Of a stretch of DNA of 64,000 bases, positions 49,135 through 58,695 are shown piece by piece. Origin of the DNA: Schlegelella_A sp036263655 (lineage in GTDB: Bacteria > Pseudomonadota > Gammaproteobacteria > Burkholderiales > Burkholderiaceae_C); contig DATAGP010000045.1 of assembly GCA_036263655.1 (NCBI GenBank), positions 1 through 64,000 on the forward strand. The letters are read 5' to 3'. The position numbers and the translations under genes were made by a program. The notes beneath the pieces are model-generated. The model was given only the letters and a program-made list of their open reading frames with translations, searched no databases and was not told the origin of the DNA. How positions within the stretch are numbered: position 1 is the stretch's first letter; the number at the start of each line of letters is the position of its first letter.

Positions 49135-49886
49135 ACAGGATCGACCTCGAAGGCCGCGTCGCGGTGATCACCGGCGGCGCGCAAGGCATCGGCTACGCCA
49201 TCGCCGAGCGCATGGCCGGCTCCGGCGCCACCGTCGTGCTGTGGGACCTGGACGCCGGCAAGCTCGCCGAAGCCAAGGGCTCGCTCGGCGGCAAGGGCGC
49301 TCAGGTGCTCACCGAGGTGGTCGAGCTGACCCGCGAAGACGAGGTCGCCGCCGCCACCGGCCGCACCATCGCCGCCGCAAAGAAGATCGACATCCTGGTC
49401 AACAACGCCGGCATCACCGGCGGCAATGCGACCACCTGGGAGCTGGCCCCGGACGTCTGGCGCCGGGTGATCGAGGTCAACCTCGTGGCGCCCTACCTCG
49501 TCTGCCGCGCCATCGTCCCGCACATGATCGCCGCGAAGTACGGCCGGATCGTCAACATCGCCTCGATCGCTGGCAAGGAAGGCAATCCCAACGCATCGCA
49601 CTACAGCGCCTCGAAGGCGGGCGTGATCGCGCTGACCAAGTCGCTCGGCAAGGAGCTGGCGAACAAGGGCGTGCTGGTCAATGCCGTCACGCCGGCAGCC
49701 GCCAAGACGGCCATGTTCGCGACCATGACGCAGCAGCACATCGACTTCATGCTCTCGAAGATTCCGATGGGCCGCTTCCTGGAGGTCAGCGAGGCGGCGG
49801 CGATGGTCGCCTGGCTCGCGTCCGAGGAGTGCTCGTTCTCGACGGGCTCGGTGTTCGACCTGTCGGGCGGCCGCGCCACCTATTGA
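49131..49886 (+). CDS. SDR dehydrogenase, probably of a sugar or keto-deoxy sugar acid
   Basis: 251 residues. TGGAQGIGYAIAERM cofactor site, Asp after the second strand (LWDLDAGKL) indicating NAD+, NNAGITGGN, catalytic Ser in NIASIAGKEG and Tyr-x3-Lys in YSASKAGVIALTKSLGKELA. It resembles the SDRs acting on L-fucose, L-rhamnose or 2-keto-3-deoxy acids in non-phosphorylative pathways. With the IlvD/Edd dehydratase it could oxidise the 2-keto-3-deoxy product. Last gene of the regulator operon. Confidence 0.9.
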   Translation: MNRIDLEGRVAVITGGAQGIGYAIAERMAGSGATVVLWDLDAGKLAEAKGSLGGKGAQVLTEVVELTREDEVAAATGRTIAAAKKIDILVNNAGITGGNATTWELAPDVWRRVIEVNLVAPYLVCRAIVPHMIAAKYGRIVNIASIAGKEGNPNASHYSASKAGVIALTKSLGKELANKGVLVNAVTPAAAKTAMFATMTQQHIDFMLSKIPMGRFLEVSEAAAMVAWLASEECSFSTGSVFDLSGGRATY

Positions 49887-49980
49887 GGGCGTCGTCCGAC
49901 AGTCCGTCGGGCGGAGCGCTTTCGAACCCTCGGCGACTCGCGCCGAATAATCCGGGTCCGATCATCGTTTCCGAACACGC

Positions 49981-50550
49981 ATGAAGAACTTCCTTGCCCT
50001 GGCCGCACCCCTGTCCCTCGTTCTTCTCGGCGCGTGCGCGTCATCGAGCGCGCCCGGCCCCTACGTCGTGGCGACCTTGCAGCCGACGCGCGACAGCAGC
50101 ACGGCCGGCACGGTCTGGTTCGTGCAGAGCGGCACCGACCTTCAGGTCATGGGTCGCGTCAGCGGCCTGAAGCCGAACCAGGAGCACGGCTTCCACGTGC
50201 ACGAGAAGGGCGACTGCTCGAGCCCCGACGCCATGAGCGCCGGCGGCCACTTCAACCCGACCGGCAAGCCGCACGGGCCGCCGACGGGCGAGCGGCATGC
50301 GGGCGACCTGCCGGCGCTCAAGGCGGACGCCGCCGGTCGGGCGGTGTTTCGCTTCCGCATCCCGGGCAACGTCCTCGGATCCGGCCCGGCCGACTTCGGC
50401 GCGAAGGCCGTGATCGTCCACGCCATGCCGGACGACTACACGACGCAGCCGACCGGCAACAGCGGCGGCCGCATCGCCTGCGGAGTGATCGCCTCGGCGC
50501 CCGGCCAGGACGCGAGCGGGCGCGCCGTTCCGCTTCCGCCCGACTTCTGA
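49981..50550 (+). CDS. sodC: Cu/Zn superoxide dismutase, lipoprotein
   Basis: 189 residues with a lipoprotein signal (LSLVLLGACAS), so periplasmic and lipid-anchored. Copper and zinc ligands are visible: two His in HGFHVHEKGDC, His in GGHFNP, His in GKPHG, His and Asp in ERHAGDLP, and the last copper His in IVHAMPDDY. The disulfide Cys pair is in GDC and RIACG, next to the active-site Arg. Start ATG 49981 has no strong ribosome site. 28 bp before the PAP2 phosphatase gene and possibly co-transcribed with it. Confidence 0.95.
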   Translation: MKNFLALAAPLSLVLLGACASSSAPGPYVVATLQPTRDSSTAGTVWFVQSGTDLQVMGRVSGLKPNQEHGFHVHEKGDCSSPDAMSAGGHFNPTGKPHGPPTGERHAGDLPALKADAAGRAVFRFRIPGNVLGSGPADFGAKAVIVHAMPDDYTTQPTGNSGGRIACGVIASAPGQDASGRAVPLPPDF

Positions 50551-50578
50551 GGCGACCGCCGCGGCGCCGGAGCCGCCG

Positions 50579-51280
50579 ATGCCAGCGAGCGCCAGCGACG
50601 GGGCCCGGCTGACGCTGCGGATCGCCGCCGGGGCGCTGCTGATGCTCGCGGCGGCTTCGCTGTTCGGCATCGTCGCCGGGGCGGTGGTGAGCGGCCATCG
50701 CATCACCGTGCTCGATGTCGAGATCGCGCGCTGGCTGCGTGAGGCGGCAACGCCGCTCCTCACGACCTGGATGCTGATCGTCACGCACCTGCACTCGGCC
50801 TTGGCCGTGACCGTTTATGCCGCGGTCGTTGCGGCGCACGCCGCGCGGCACCGGCGGTGGCGGCGGCTGGTGACGGTCGTCGTCTGCATCGGCGGCGGGC
50901 TGGCCCTCAACGTGCTCATGAAGCACGCCTTCCAACGCGCCCGGCCGATCCTGGACGATCCCTTGCTGACCTTGTCGACCTACAGCTTCCCGAGCGGGCA
51001 CGTCCTCGGCAGCACGCTGCTGTACGGGCTGGCCGTCGTCTTCGTCTTCAGACGCACGCGGCGGCCCAGCCTGCGGGCCCTCGCGGTGCTCGGCGCGGGC
51101 GCCGCGATCGCGCTCGTCGCCTTCACGCGCCTGTACCTGGGCGTGCACTACCTGAGCGACGTCATCGCCGGCTTCCTGGAAGGCGTAGCGTGGCTGGCCC
51201 TCTGCCTCAACGCCCTCGCGGCGTTCTGGAAGCGCCGTGGCAGGACCGCGGGGCGCCGCACTGCGGCGGCGGCGCGATGA
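50579..51280 (+). CDS. PAP2-family membrane phosphatase
   Basis: 233 residues, about six helices. The acid-phosphatase signature is complete: KHAFQRARP (Lys, Arg-Pro), YSFPSGHVLGS (Ser-Gly-His) and FTRLYLGVHYLSDV (Arg, His, Asp). It probably dephosphorylates a lipid phosphate or undecaprenyl pyrophosphate at the periplasmic face. The stop overlaps the start of the lipid kinase gene by 4 bp (ATGA), supporting a joint role in phospholipid turnover. Confidence 0.93.
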   Translation: MPASASDGARLTLRIAAGALLMLAAASLFGIVAGAVVSGHRITVLDVEIARWLREAATPLLTTWMLIVTHLHSALAVTVYAAVVAAHAARHRRWRRLVTVVVCIGGGLALNVLMKHAFQRARPILDDPLLTLSTYSFPSGHVLGSTLLYGLAVVFVFRRTRRPSLRALAVLGAGAAIALVAFTRLYLGVHYLSDVIAGFLEGVAWLALCLNALAAFWKRRGRTAGRRTAAAAR

Positions 51281-52206
51281 GCGACGTGCCCGCCCCTGCG
51301 CGTCGCATCGTCGTCGTCCTCAATGCCGGTTCCGGCCAGGGCAGCGCCGAGCAACTCGAGGAGCGGGTCGCGGACGCCTTCCGCGCCGCCGGCGCCGACG
51401 CCGAGATCCGGCTCGCGCACGGCGGCGCCGAGATCGAGGCGGCCCTGGACGCGGCCGTGCGCCAGTCGCCGGACGTGATCGTCGCCGCAGGCGGCGACGG
51501 CACGGTGAGCGCAGTCGGCGCAGCGCTCGCCGGCAGCGCGATCGCGATGGGCGTGCTTCCGCTCGGCACGCTCAACCACTTCGCGAAGGACTTCGGCGTG
51601 CCACTGGAGCTCGAAGCGGCAGTCGAGCACGTCGTTCACGGCCGCCCTGTGCGCGTCGACGTCGGCGAGGTCAACGGCCGGGTCTTCGTCAACAACTCGA
51701 GCCTCGGGCTCTACGCGGACATCGTCCGTGACCGCGAACGGCAGCAGAAGCGCCTCGGCCGCGGCAAGTGGCCGGCGCTAGTGTGGGCGACGCTGTCGGC
51801 CCTCCGCCGCTACCCCTTCCTGAGCGTGCGACTGCTCGTCGACGGCCAGGAACGGCTGTGGCGGACGCCGTTCGTGTTCGTCGGCAACAACGAATACACG
51901 ATGGAAGGCTTCGCCATCGGCGAGCGCGCCGGCATCCAGGACGGCCGGCTCAGCCTCTACGTCGCTCAGCGGCCGGGCCGGCTGCGCCTGCTCCTGCTCG
52001 TGCTGCGGGCATTGATCGGAGGGCTGCGCCAGGCACGCGACTTCTCGGCCATGACGGCCGCCGAGATCGTGGTCGAGAGCCGTCATCATCGGCTGCGGGT
52101 CGCGACCGACGGCGAGGTGACCGTCATGACGCCGCCCCTGACCTATCGCATCCGCCCGTCCAGCCTGGGCGTGATGCGTGCCGACAGCGACTTGCAATCG
52201 ACCTAG
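51277..52206 (+). CDS. Diacylglycerol kinase-catalytic-domain lipid kinase (YegS/DgkB type)
   Basis: 309 residues. Nucleotide-binding loop AAGGDGTVSAVGAAL, then GVLPLGTLNHFAKDFGVP, and NSSLGLYADIVRDRERQQKRLGRGKWPALVWA, the family hallmarks. The central basic region (LRRYPFLSVRL) and the C-terminal beta domain (YTMEGFAIGERAGIQDGRLSLYV) are present. It phosphorylates diacylglycerol, sphingoid bases or phosphatidylglycerol; the lipid cannot be specified. It is encoded between a PAP2 phosphatase and a metallophosphoesterase. Confidence 0.93.
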   Translation: MSDVPAPARRIVVVLNAGSGQGSAEQLEERVADAFRAAGADAEIRLAHGGAEIEAALDAAVRQSPDVIVAAGGDGTVSAVGAALAGSAIAMGVLPLGTLNHFAKDFGVPLELEAAVEHVVHGRPVRVDVGEVNGRVFVNNSSLGLYADIVRDRERQQKRLGRGKWPALVWATLSALRRYPFLSVRLLVDGQERLWRTPFVFVGNNEYTMEGFAIGERAGIQDGRLSLYVAQRPGRLRLLLLVLRALIGGLRQARDFSAMTAAEIVVESRHHRLRVATDGEVTVMTPPLTYRIRPSSLGVMRADSDLQST

Positions 52207-52217
52207 AAGGCACATCG

Positions 52218-53063
52218 GTGCGAACCCTCGTCCATCTCTCGGATCTGCACTTCGGCCGCACCGATCCCGCCGTGGTGGCGGCGCTGCCGTCCACCGTGGC
52301 CGCGATCCGGCCCGACGTGACCGTCGTCTCCGGAGATCTGACGCAGCGCGCGAAGGCGAAGGAGTTCGAGCAGGCGCGCGCCTTCCTCGACGGCCTGCCG
52401 GCACCGAAGATCGTCGTGCCCGGCAACCACGACGTGCCGCTGTACCGGGTCTGGGAGCGCTTCCTGAGCCCGCTCGGCAAGTACCTGCGGTACATCCAGG
52501 ACGACCTCAACCCGTGCTTCATCGACGACGAGATCGCCGTGCTGGGCATCAATACGGCGCGCTCCCTGACGTTCAAGAACGGCCGCATCAACCAGGGGCA
52601 GATGCGGGCGATCCACCAGCGCTTCGACCCGCTGCCAGAGCACCTGACGAAGATCGTCGTGACCCACCACCCGTTCGATCTTCCGGACGAGCCCGACAAC
52701 GCCGAGCTGGTCGGCAGGGCGCGGCAGGCCATGAAGGTGTTCGCCGACTGCGGCGTCGACCTGCTCCTGGCCGGCCACTTCCACACCACCCAGGCCGGCG
52801 ACACCTCGGGCCGGCACGAGCTGCCCGGCTATTCGGCGCTCGTGGTGCAGGCGGGAACGGCAACGTCGACGCGCGGCCGCGGCGAGTCGAACTCCTTCAA
52901 CGTCGTCCGCGTCGACGGGCCGGCGATCGCCGTCGAGACCTGGGCCTGGCAGCCGGAGCGCAGCGGGTTCTTCGCCGCGCGGGTGGACCGCTTCGCGCGC
53001 GAAGGCGCGCGCTGGGTGGAGCGAGGCGGGGCGGCGCCGGCCGGTCAGCCGGCGCCCTCCTGA
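52218..53063 (+). CDS. Calcineurin-like metallophosphoesterase
   Basis: 281 residues from GTG 52218 (VRTLVHLSDLHFG), 11 bp after the lipid kinase stop. Dimetal motifs: SDLHFG, VVSGDLTQRAKAKEF, VPGNHDVP, THHPFDLP and AGHFHTTQAGD. Belongs to the CpdA/3',5'-cNMP phosphodiesterase-like group; neighbours suggest a phospholipid or phosphodiester substrate. Its 3' end overlaps the convergent acyl-CoA ligase gene by 19 bp. Confidence 0.93.
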   Translation: MRTLVHLSDLHFGRTDPAVVAALPSTVAAIRPDVTVVSGDLTQRAKAKEFEQARAFLDGLPAPKIVVPGNHDVPLYRVWERFLSPLGKYLRYIQDDLNPCFIDDEIAVLGINTARSLTFKNGRINQGQMRAIHQRFDPLPEHLTKIVVTHHPFDLPDEPDNAELVGRARQAMKVFADCGVDLLLAGHFHTTQAGDTSGRHELPGYSALVVQAGTATSTRGRGESNSFNVVRVDGPAIAVETWAWQPERSGFFAARVDRFAREGARWVERGGAAPAGQPAPS

Positions 53064-54760
53064 TCCTGGAGCAATCGCCACATCACCTTGCCCGAGCCCG
53101 ACTTCGGCAGCGCGTCCACGAACTGCACGAGCTTCGGCACCTTGTAGGCGGCCATGTTCTCGCGTGACCAGGCGATGATGTCCTCGGCGCCGGTCTTGCC
53201 CCTGGCCGCTTCGCGCAGGACGACGACCGCCTTGACCGTCTCGCCGCGATAGGCGTCGCGGGCCGCGATGATGCAGGCCTCCTGCACCGCCGGGTGCTTG
53301 TACAGGAGCATCTCGACCTCGGCCGGCCAGACCTTGAAGCCGCTCGCGTTGATCATCCGCTTCAGCCGGTCGGTCATGAAGAAGTAGCCTTCCTCGTCCA
53401 TGCGGCCGAGGTCGCCGGTGCGGAAGAACCTGCGGCCGTCGAAATCGACGAAGGCGGCCTCGGTGGCGTCGGGATGGCGCCAGTAGCCGGTGAAGACCAT
53501 CGGCCCGCGGGTGATGATCTCGCCGACCTCCCCCGGCGGGAGCTCTTCGAGCGTGAGCGGATCCACCACCCGCGAGTCGACGCCGAAGATCGGAATGCCC
53601 AGGCATTGCAGCTTGGCGCGCTCGGGCGGATTGGCATGGCTGGGCGCCGCCGTCTCGGTCAGGCCGTAGCCCTCGGCGAAGGTGAGGCCGAACTCGTCCT
53701 GCAGGCGCTGCGCCACGGCGTGCGGCATCGCCGCGCCGCCGCCGCTGATGCTGCGCAGGCTCGAGAGGTCGAAGCTCCTGTAGTTCGGGCTGCCGAAGAG
53801 GTCGATGACCATCGTCGGGATGCAGGTCCAGTGACTGATCCTGTGCTGCGAGATGAGCCGGCCGGCGAGCTCGCGCTCCCAGCGCGGCATGAGGACGACG
53901 CTGGCGCCGGCGTAGACGGAGCCGAGGACGCTGTAGACCATCCCGGTGATGTGGAACATGGGAACGACGCCGAGCACCACCGGCTCGGCGCCGCCGCCAT
54001 AGCTCCACGGCCCGCCGATCGCGTTGTGCATCAGCGTGCGGTGCGTGTGCATGCAGCCCTTCGGCAGGCCGGTCGTTCCGGACGTGTAGGGCAGCAGCGC
54101 GAGGTCGTCGGGTCCGGCCGTGTGCGGGCCCGGTACCAGGCCTTCGCCCAGCGCCTCGTGCCAGCGCGTGCAGCCGGGCGGCAGCGGCGTTTCCGCGCGC
54201 AGCCAGGCGTCCATCGCCGGGGGCGGCGCGTCGCGGGCCTGGACCTCCCCCTCCGGCATGGCGTCGGTGTAGCGGGTGACGAGGACGTGGCGGACGCGGT
54301 CGGCATCCGGTAACCCGGCGTTGGCCGCGGCGACGATGGGCGCGAGGTCGGCGCTGCAGATCACCACCTTGGTCCCCGGATCGGTGATGTAGTGCTTGAA
54401 CTCCTCGGCGCGGTTCATCGGATTGACCGGCACGACGACGGCGTTGGCCCGCAGCACCGCGTAGAGCGCGGTCGGGAACTGCGGGCAGTTCTGCATGAAG
54501 AGCGCGACCCGGTCGCCGGCTTGCACGCCCCCCTTCTGCAGCCAGCCGGCGAGCGCCTCCGCCTGCTGGCGGAGAGCCCCGTACGTGAGCGGGCGGCCGA
54601 AGAAGAGGTAGGCCGCGCGGTCGGGGAAGCGCGTGGCCGCGACCTCCAGGTTGAACCAGAGCGACGTTTCGGGGGCGATGAGAGCGCGCGGGAGGCGCTT
54701 GGGCCAGACGGCGAAATGCGGGCGATCGGCCGGCACCTCGAAACTCTCTTGCGACGCCAC
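53045..54760 (-). CDS. Long-chain acyl-CoA ligase (AMP-binding)
   Basis: 571 residues from GTG 54760 (VASQESFEVPADRP), with AGGAG 5 nt upstream; GTG 54766 is an alternative. ANL-family enzyme activating a fatty or aryl acid through acyl-AMP. P-loop YTSGTTGLPKGCMHTH, A5 motif YGLTETAAPSHANP, A7 TGDLGRMDEEGY, A8 DRLKRMINASGFKVWPAEVE, and the catalytic Lys in LPKSGSGKVMWR. The chain-length or substrate class is not clear. No beta-oxidation partner adjoins; the acyl-CoA dehydrogenase pair lies 6 kb away. Confidence 0.93.
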   Translation of the reverse strand: MASQESFEVPADRPHFAVWPKRLPRALIAPETSLWFNLEVAATRFPDRAAYLFFGRPLTYGALRQQAEALAGWLQKGGVQAGDRVALFMQNCPQFPTALYAVLRANAVVVPVNPMNRAEEFKHYITDPGTKVVICSADLAPIVAAANAGLPDADRVRHVLVTRYTDAMPEGEVQARDAPPPAMDAWLRAETPLPPGCTRWHEALGEGLVPGPHTAGPDDLALLPYTSGTTGLPKGCMHTHRTLMHNAIGGPWSYGGGAEPVVLGVVPMFHITGMVYSVLGSVYAGASVVLMPRWERELAGRLISQHRISHWTCIPTMVIDLFGSPNYRSFDLSSLRSISGGGAAMPHAVAQRLQDEFGLTFAEGYGLTETAAPSHANPPERAKLQCLGIPIFGVDSRVVDPLTLEELPPGEVGEIITRGPMVFTGYWRHPDATEAAFVDFDGRRFFRTGDLGRMDEEGYFFMTDRLKRMINASGFKVWPAEVEMLLYKHPAVQEACIIAARDAYRGETVKAVVVLREAARGKTGAEDIIAWSRENMAAYKVPKLVQFVDALPKSGSGKVMWRLLQDQEGAG

Positions 54761-54866
54761 GTTCACTCCTGGGCAGACGGTGGACCTCCGGTATAGCCGA
54801 GGGCCGGAGGGCCTTCCACGGCACCTTCCCGTACGGCGCACCTCCGCCGGCAGGTGTCGCCGGTAC

Positions 54867-57242
54867 CTAGCGATTCTCCCGAGCTGCCTTGCGCGCCAGG
54901 ACGGCGACGCATTCCTTCGTCTGCCTGAAGCGGGGCTCTTCGCACTTCTCGTCCATGCACACCGCGAGGGCGATGAAGACGCGCTTGCCGCAGGCTTCGC
55001 GCGGCGTGGCGGCGAGCGTCTCGGCCACGGCGACGGGACGCGCGGCAGCCGGCTCGCGGGACTCGACCTGGCCGTACGGGCGCGCCGGTTCGCTGCCGTA
55101 GGCCGGTGCGGCGGAGCCGCTGCCGTACGCCGGCGCCGTCGAGCCGCCGCCGTACGAGGGTGCCATCGCGCCGCCGCCATAGACCGGCGGCGCGGCCTGC
55201 CGCACGGGCGGGACATAGGTCGCGGTCGCGCCGGCGTCGGGCAGCGCCTGCGGAACCGGCCGGCCCGGCGGGCGCAAGACCGGCGCGCTCGCGGCCGTCC
55301 GCGCCACGCTCGTACGACTCGAAGAATCGGCCTTGGGCGGCGGCAGCGACTCCACCGCGATGCGCGACGGACTGCCTGCGGTGCTGGGCGCGGCGAGAGT
55401 AGTGGGCGCTGGCGGCACGGGCACCGGACGCGGCGCCGCGGTGGCCGTCGCCGCGGCAGGGGCGCCCGTCACGGAGGGCGACGCCGGTACGGCGGCGGGG
55501 GCGGCCGTGACGGTCGAGGGCGATGCCGGTACGGCGGCGGGGGCGGCCGTGACGGTTGGGGATGTGGTCGGCAAGGGGGCAGGTCGCTGGACGGCCGGGG
55601 GCACCTGGACCGCCACCGAAACCGGCGCCGCCGCGGGGACCTTGGTGGTCGCCGGCATCGTAGCGATCCCTGGCGCCGCACTCGATGCCGCGGTCTCCAC
55701 GGCAGCCGGTGCTTGCTGACGCGCGAACTGCCAGCCACCAACGGCCGCGACGACGATCACGGCCACGCCGCCGGCCCCGAGTGCCAGCCATCTCATGGGC
55801 GACCCGCTCCGGCTTACAGACGCCGGAGCCACGGCGGCAGCCGGCCCGAGCCCTTGCGGGCGCGTGGCAGTCGCTGCCGGCGGGGGATGGGTCTGCGCCG
55901 CGGCGGGCCGCGCCTGCGCTGGCGGCACCGGCGGCGGCAGGGTTGCCGGACGCGAAGGCCTCCAAGCGGAGCCGGGCGTCTGCGCCTGGCCAGGCGGCAC
56001 CGTCGTCGACGCAGGCGCAGGCGATGGCGCGGAGCCGATCGGCGGTGCTGTCCTGCGCGCCGGATCCGTCAGGGCTGCATCGGCGCGGGGCGCCGTGTGC
56101 CGGGCGGTCGGCATCGACGTCGTCGGGCTGAAGGTCCCGCCTGCAGCGGCTGCGTCGTGTGCGGCGACCTGGGTCGGAAGCGGCGCGCCCGCCCGTGCGG
56201 CATGGACCCGACCGGCATCGGCGCCGTCGACCAGCCGGGTCGGCTCGAAGGCACCCGCCGCGGCAGGGGCGAGGGCTCCAGGGATGGTGATGCCGGGGCG
56301 GCCGCGCGGCGGCACGGATGCCGAACCGTCGAGCACGGCGCGGAGTTGCTCGCCGTTTTGAGGGCGCTGATTGGGCCGCAGCGACAGCATCCACGAGACG
56401 GCTTCCAGGAAGAGCGGCGAGACGCCCGGGACGATCCGGCTCTCGATCGACTCGGCGTCGTCCTGGACGGCTCGTGCGGTGGCCGGCGCGGGCGGCGCGC
56501 CGAACAGCAGGTAGTGAATGACGGCACCGAGGGCATAGAGATCGGTCCACGGGCCCTGGCGCATCTGCGCCATCTCCGCGTACTGCTCGATCGGGGCATA
56601 GCTCGGCTTGAGGATCGCCGTCAGCGACTGCGTGCGATCGCTGATGACCCGACGGGCAGCGCCGAAGTCGAGCAGCACCGGCGGGCCGTCGTGCGGAAGC
56701 AGGATGTTGTCCGGCGCGATGTCGCGGTGGTAGACGCCCTCGCGATGCAGCAGCTCGAGCGCCGACAGGATCGGCGCGATGACGCTGCGGATCCACGCTT
56801 CGTTCGGCGGATGAGCCATCGCCCGGCGCGTGTCGCGCAGCGTCGTGCCCTGCAGATAGGGCATCACCATGTAGGCAGTGGCGTTGTCCTCCCAGAAGCG
56901 ATAGACCTTGACCAGCGAAGGATGGTCGAAGCGGGCGAGCAGCCGGGCCTCGTTCACGAAGGAGCGCAGGCCGATGGCGTAGGTCTCGGCAAAGGCGCTC
57001 GAGCGGACCGTGATCTGCGGGCCCAGGCCGCGCGCCGCGAGCGAGGCCGGCATGTACTCCTTGAGGGCAACGTCGCGCTCGAGCGAGTGGTCCTTGGCCA
57101 GGTAGACGATCCCGAACCCGCCGACGCCGAGGACGCGAATGATCTCGAACTCGCCGAAGCGGGTGCCGGGCGGGAGGGCGTCGTGCTCGGTGCCCGAAGG
57201 CGAGGCGGCCGGCTTGGCGGAGTCGGGCGGAAGAGTGCTCAT
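54867..57242 (-). CDS. Membrane Ser/Thr protein kinase with repeat-rich periplasmic tail
   Basis: 791 residues from ATG 57242 (MSTLPPDSAKP). Cytoplasmic Hanks-type kinase at residues 30-300: LGVGGFGIVYLAK, VALKEYMP, YHRDIAPDNILLP, DFGAARR, APIEQY. A Pro/Ala-rich linker of about 200 residues leads to one transmembrane helix (WLALGAGGVAVIVVAAVGGW). The outer part holds a duplicated 14-residue unit (TVTAAPAAVPASPS), a Gly/Tyr repeat patch (GGGSTAPAYGSGS), and a terminal four-Cys segment (REACGKRV, AVCMDEKCEE, QTKECVAVL). The tail may sense or bind the wall. Divergent from argG by 118 bp; no phosphatase or substrate gene adjoins. Confidence 0.92.
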   Translation of the reverse strand: MSTLPPDSAKPAASPSGTEHDALPPGTRFGEFEIIRVLGVGGFGIVYLAKDHSLERDVALKEYMPASLAARGLGPQITVRSSAFAETYAIGLRSFVNEARLLARFDHPSLVKVYRFWEDNATAYMVMPYLQGTTLRDTRRAMAHPPNEAWIRSVIAPILSALELLHREGVYHRDIAPDNILLPHDGPPVLLDFGAARRVISDRTQSLTAILKPSYAPIEQYAEMAQMRQGPWTDLYALGAVIHYLLFGAPPAPATARAVQDDAESIESRIVPGVSPLFLEAVSWMLSLRPNQRPQNGEQLRAVLDGSASVPPRGRPGITIPGALAPAAAGAFEPTRLVDGADAGRVHAARAGAPLPTQVAAHDAAAAGGTFSPTTSMPTARHTAPRADAALTDPARRTAPPIGSAPSPAPASTTVPPGQAQTPGSAWRPSRPATLPPPVPPAQARPAAAQTHPPPAATATRPQGLGPAAAVAPASVSRSGSPMRWLALGAGGVAVIVVAAVGGWQFARQQAPAAVETAASSAAPGIATMPATTKVPAAAPVSVAVQVPPAVQRPAPLPTTSPTVTAAPAAVPASPSTVTAAPAAVPASPSVTGAPAAATATAAPRPVPVPPAPTTLAAPSTAGSPSRIAVESLPPPKADSSSRTSVARTAASAPVLRPPGRPVPQALPDAGATATYVPPVRQAAPPVYGGGAMAPSYGGGSTAPAYGSGSAAPAYGSEPARPYGQVESREPAAARPVAVAETLAATPREACGKRVFIALAVCMDEKCEEPRFRQTKECVAVLARKAARENR
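55483..55566. repeat. Two-copy 42-bp tandem repeat in the kinase gene
   Basis: Two nearly identical 42-bp units starting GCCGGTACGGCGGCGGGGGC on the plus strand, within the periplasmic part of the Ser/Thr kinase. They encode the duplicated TVTAAPAAVPASPS segment in frame, with one or two base differences. Confidence 0.85.
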
Positions 57243-57360
57243 CGACGGCGAACGGGCGGACAGCGAAAGCGCCCGCGGAGGGGATGGCGAGCTTACCGCA
57301 GGGCCTTCGTCGGCCGGCTCCCTCCTGTCGGGGTCGCCGCTCGGACGAGAATACGAGCCC

Positions 57361-58695
57361 ATGGCGACCATCCTCCAGCATCTCCCGGTCGGCGAGCGCG
57401 TCGGCATCGCTTTTTCCGGTGGCCTCGACACGAGTGCCGCGCTCCACTGGATGCGCGGCAAGGGCGCCGTGCCCTACGCCTACACAGCGCATCTGGGCCA
57501 GCCCGACGAGCCGGACTACGACGACATCCCGCGCCGGGCGATGCAGTACGGCGCCGAGCGGGCGCGCCTCGTCGACTGCCGCAGCCAGCTCGCCGCCGAG
57601 GGGATCGCTGCCTTGCAGTGCGGCGCCTTCCACATCTCCACGGCGGGGGTCACCTACTTCAACACGACGCCGCTCGGCCGGGCCGTGACCGGCACCATGC
57701 TGGTTTCCGCGATGAAAGAAGATGGCGTCGAAATCTGGGGCGATGGCAGCACGTTCAAAGGAAACGACATCGAGCGCTTCTACCGCTACGGGCTGCTCGT
57801 GAACCCGTCGCTCCGGATCTACAAGCCCTGGCTCGACCAGCGCTTCATCGACGAGCTCGGCGGACGCGCCGAGATGTCGGAATTCATGCGACAGGCAGGT
57901 TTCGCCTACAAGATGACGGCCGAGAAGGCGTACTCCACCGATTCCAACCTGCTCGGCGCGACGCACGAGGCCAAGGACCTCGAGCAGCTCTCGAGCGGCA
58001 TCCGCATCGTCGAGCCAATCATGGGAGTCGCCGCCTGGCGGGACGACGTCCCGGTGGCTCGCGAGGAGGTCAGCGTCCGCTTCGACGAAGGCCGGCCGGT
58101 CGCGCTCAACGGCGTCGAGTTCGCCGGCCTCGCGGACCTGCTGCTCGAAGCGAACCGGATCGGCGGCCGGCACGGGCTCGGCATGAGCGACCAGATCGAG
58201 AACCGCATCATCGAGGCCAAGAGCCGCGGCATCTACGAGGCGCCGGGCATGGCGCTGCTCTTCATCGCCTACGAGCGGCTGCTGACCGGCATCCACAACG
58301 AGGACACGATCGAGCAGTACCGCGACAACGGGCGACGCCTCGGCCGCCTGCTCTACCAGGGCCGCTGGTTCGACCCGCAGTCGATCATGCTGCGCGAGAC
58401 CGCCGAGCGCTGGGTCGCGCGTGCCATCACCGGCGAGGTGCGGCTCGAGCTGCGTCGCGGCAACGACTACTCGATCCTCGACACGGTCTCGCCGAACCTG
58501 ACCTACAAGCCCGAGCGGCTGACGATGGAAAAGGGCGAGTCGACCTTCTCGCCGCAGGACCGCATCGGCCAACTGACGATGCGCAACCTGGACATCGCCG
58601 ACACCCGCGAGAAGCTGGCGACCTACGCCAAGGTCGGCCTCCTGCAGTCCTCCGGCGGAACCAGCCTGCCTCAGCTCGGCGGCAAGGAGCCCTAG
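57361..58695 (+). CDS. argG: Argininosuccinate synthase
   Basis: 444 residues, close to the 447 of E. coli ArgG. Joins citrulline and aspartate using ATP in arginine synthesis. N-type ATP pyrophosphatase loop AFSGGLDTSAALHWM, citrulline/aspartate site around GNDIERFYRYGLLVNPSLRIYKPWLDQRF and EAKSRGIYEAPGMALLFIAYERLL. Start ATG 57361; an in-frame extension upstream is non-homologous. Its stop overlaps the convergent murB stop by 4 bp. No other arginine gene nearby. Confidence 0.96.
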   Translation: MATILQHLPVGERVGIAFSGGLDTSAALHWMRGKGAVPYAYTAHLGQPDEPDYDDIPRRAMQYGAERARLVDCRSQLAAEGIAALQCGAFHISTAGVTYFNTTPLGRAVTGTMLVSAMKEDGVEIWGDGSTFKGNDIERFYRYGLLVNPSLRIYKPWLDQRFIDELGGRAEMSEFMRQAGFAYKMTAEKAYSTDSNLLGATHEAKDLEQLSSGIRIVEPIMGVAAWRDDVPVAREEVSVRFDEGRPVALNGVEFAGLADLLLEANRIGGRHGLGMSDQIENRIIEAKSRGIYEAPGMALLFIAYERLLTGIHNEDTIEQYRDNGRRLGRLLYQGRWFDPQSIMLRETAERWVARAITGEVRLELRRGNDYSILDTVSPNLTYKPERLTMEKGESTFSPQDRIGQLTMRNLDIADTREKLATYAKVGLLQSSGGTSLPQLGGKEP

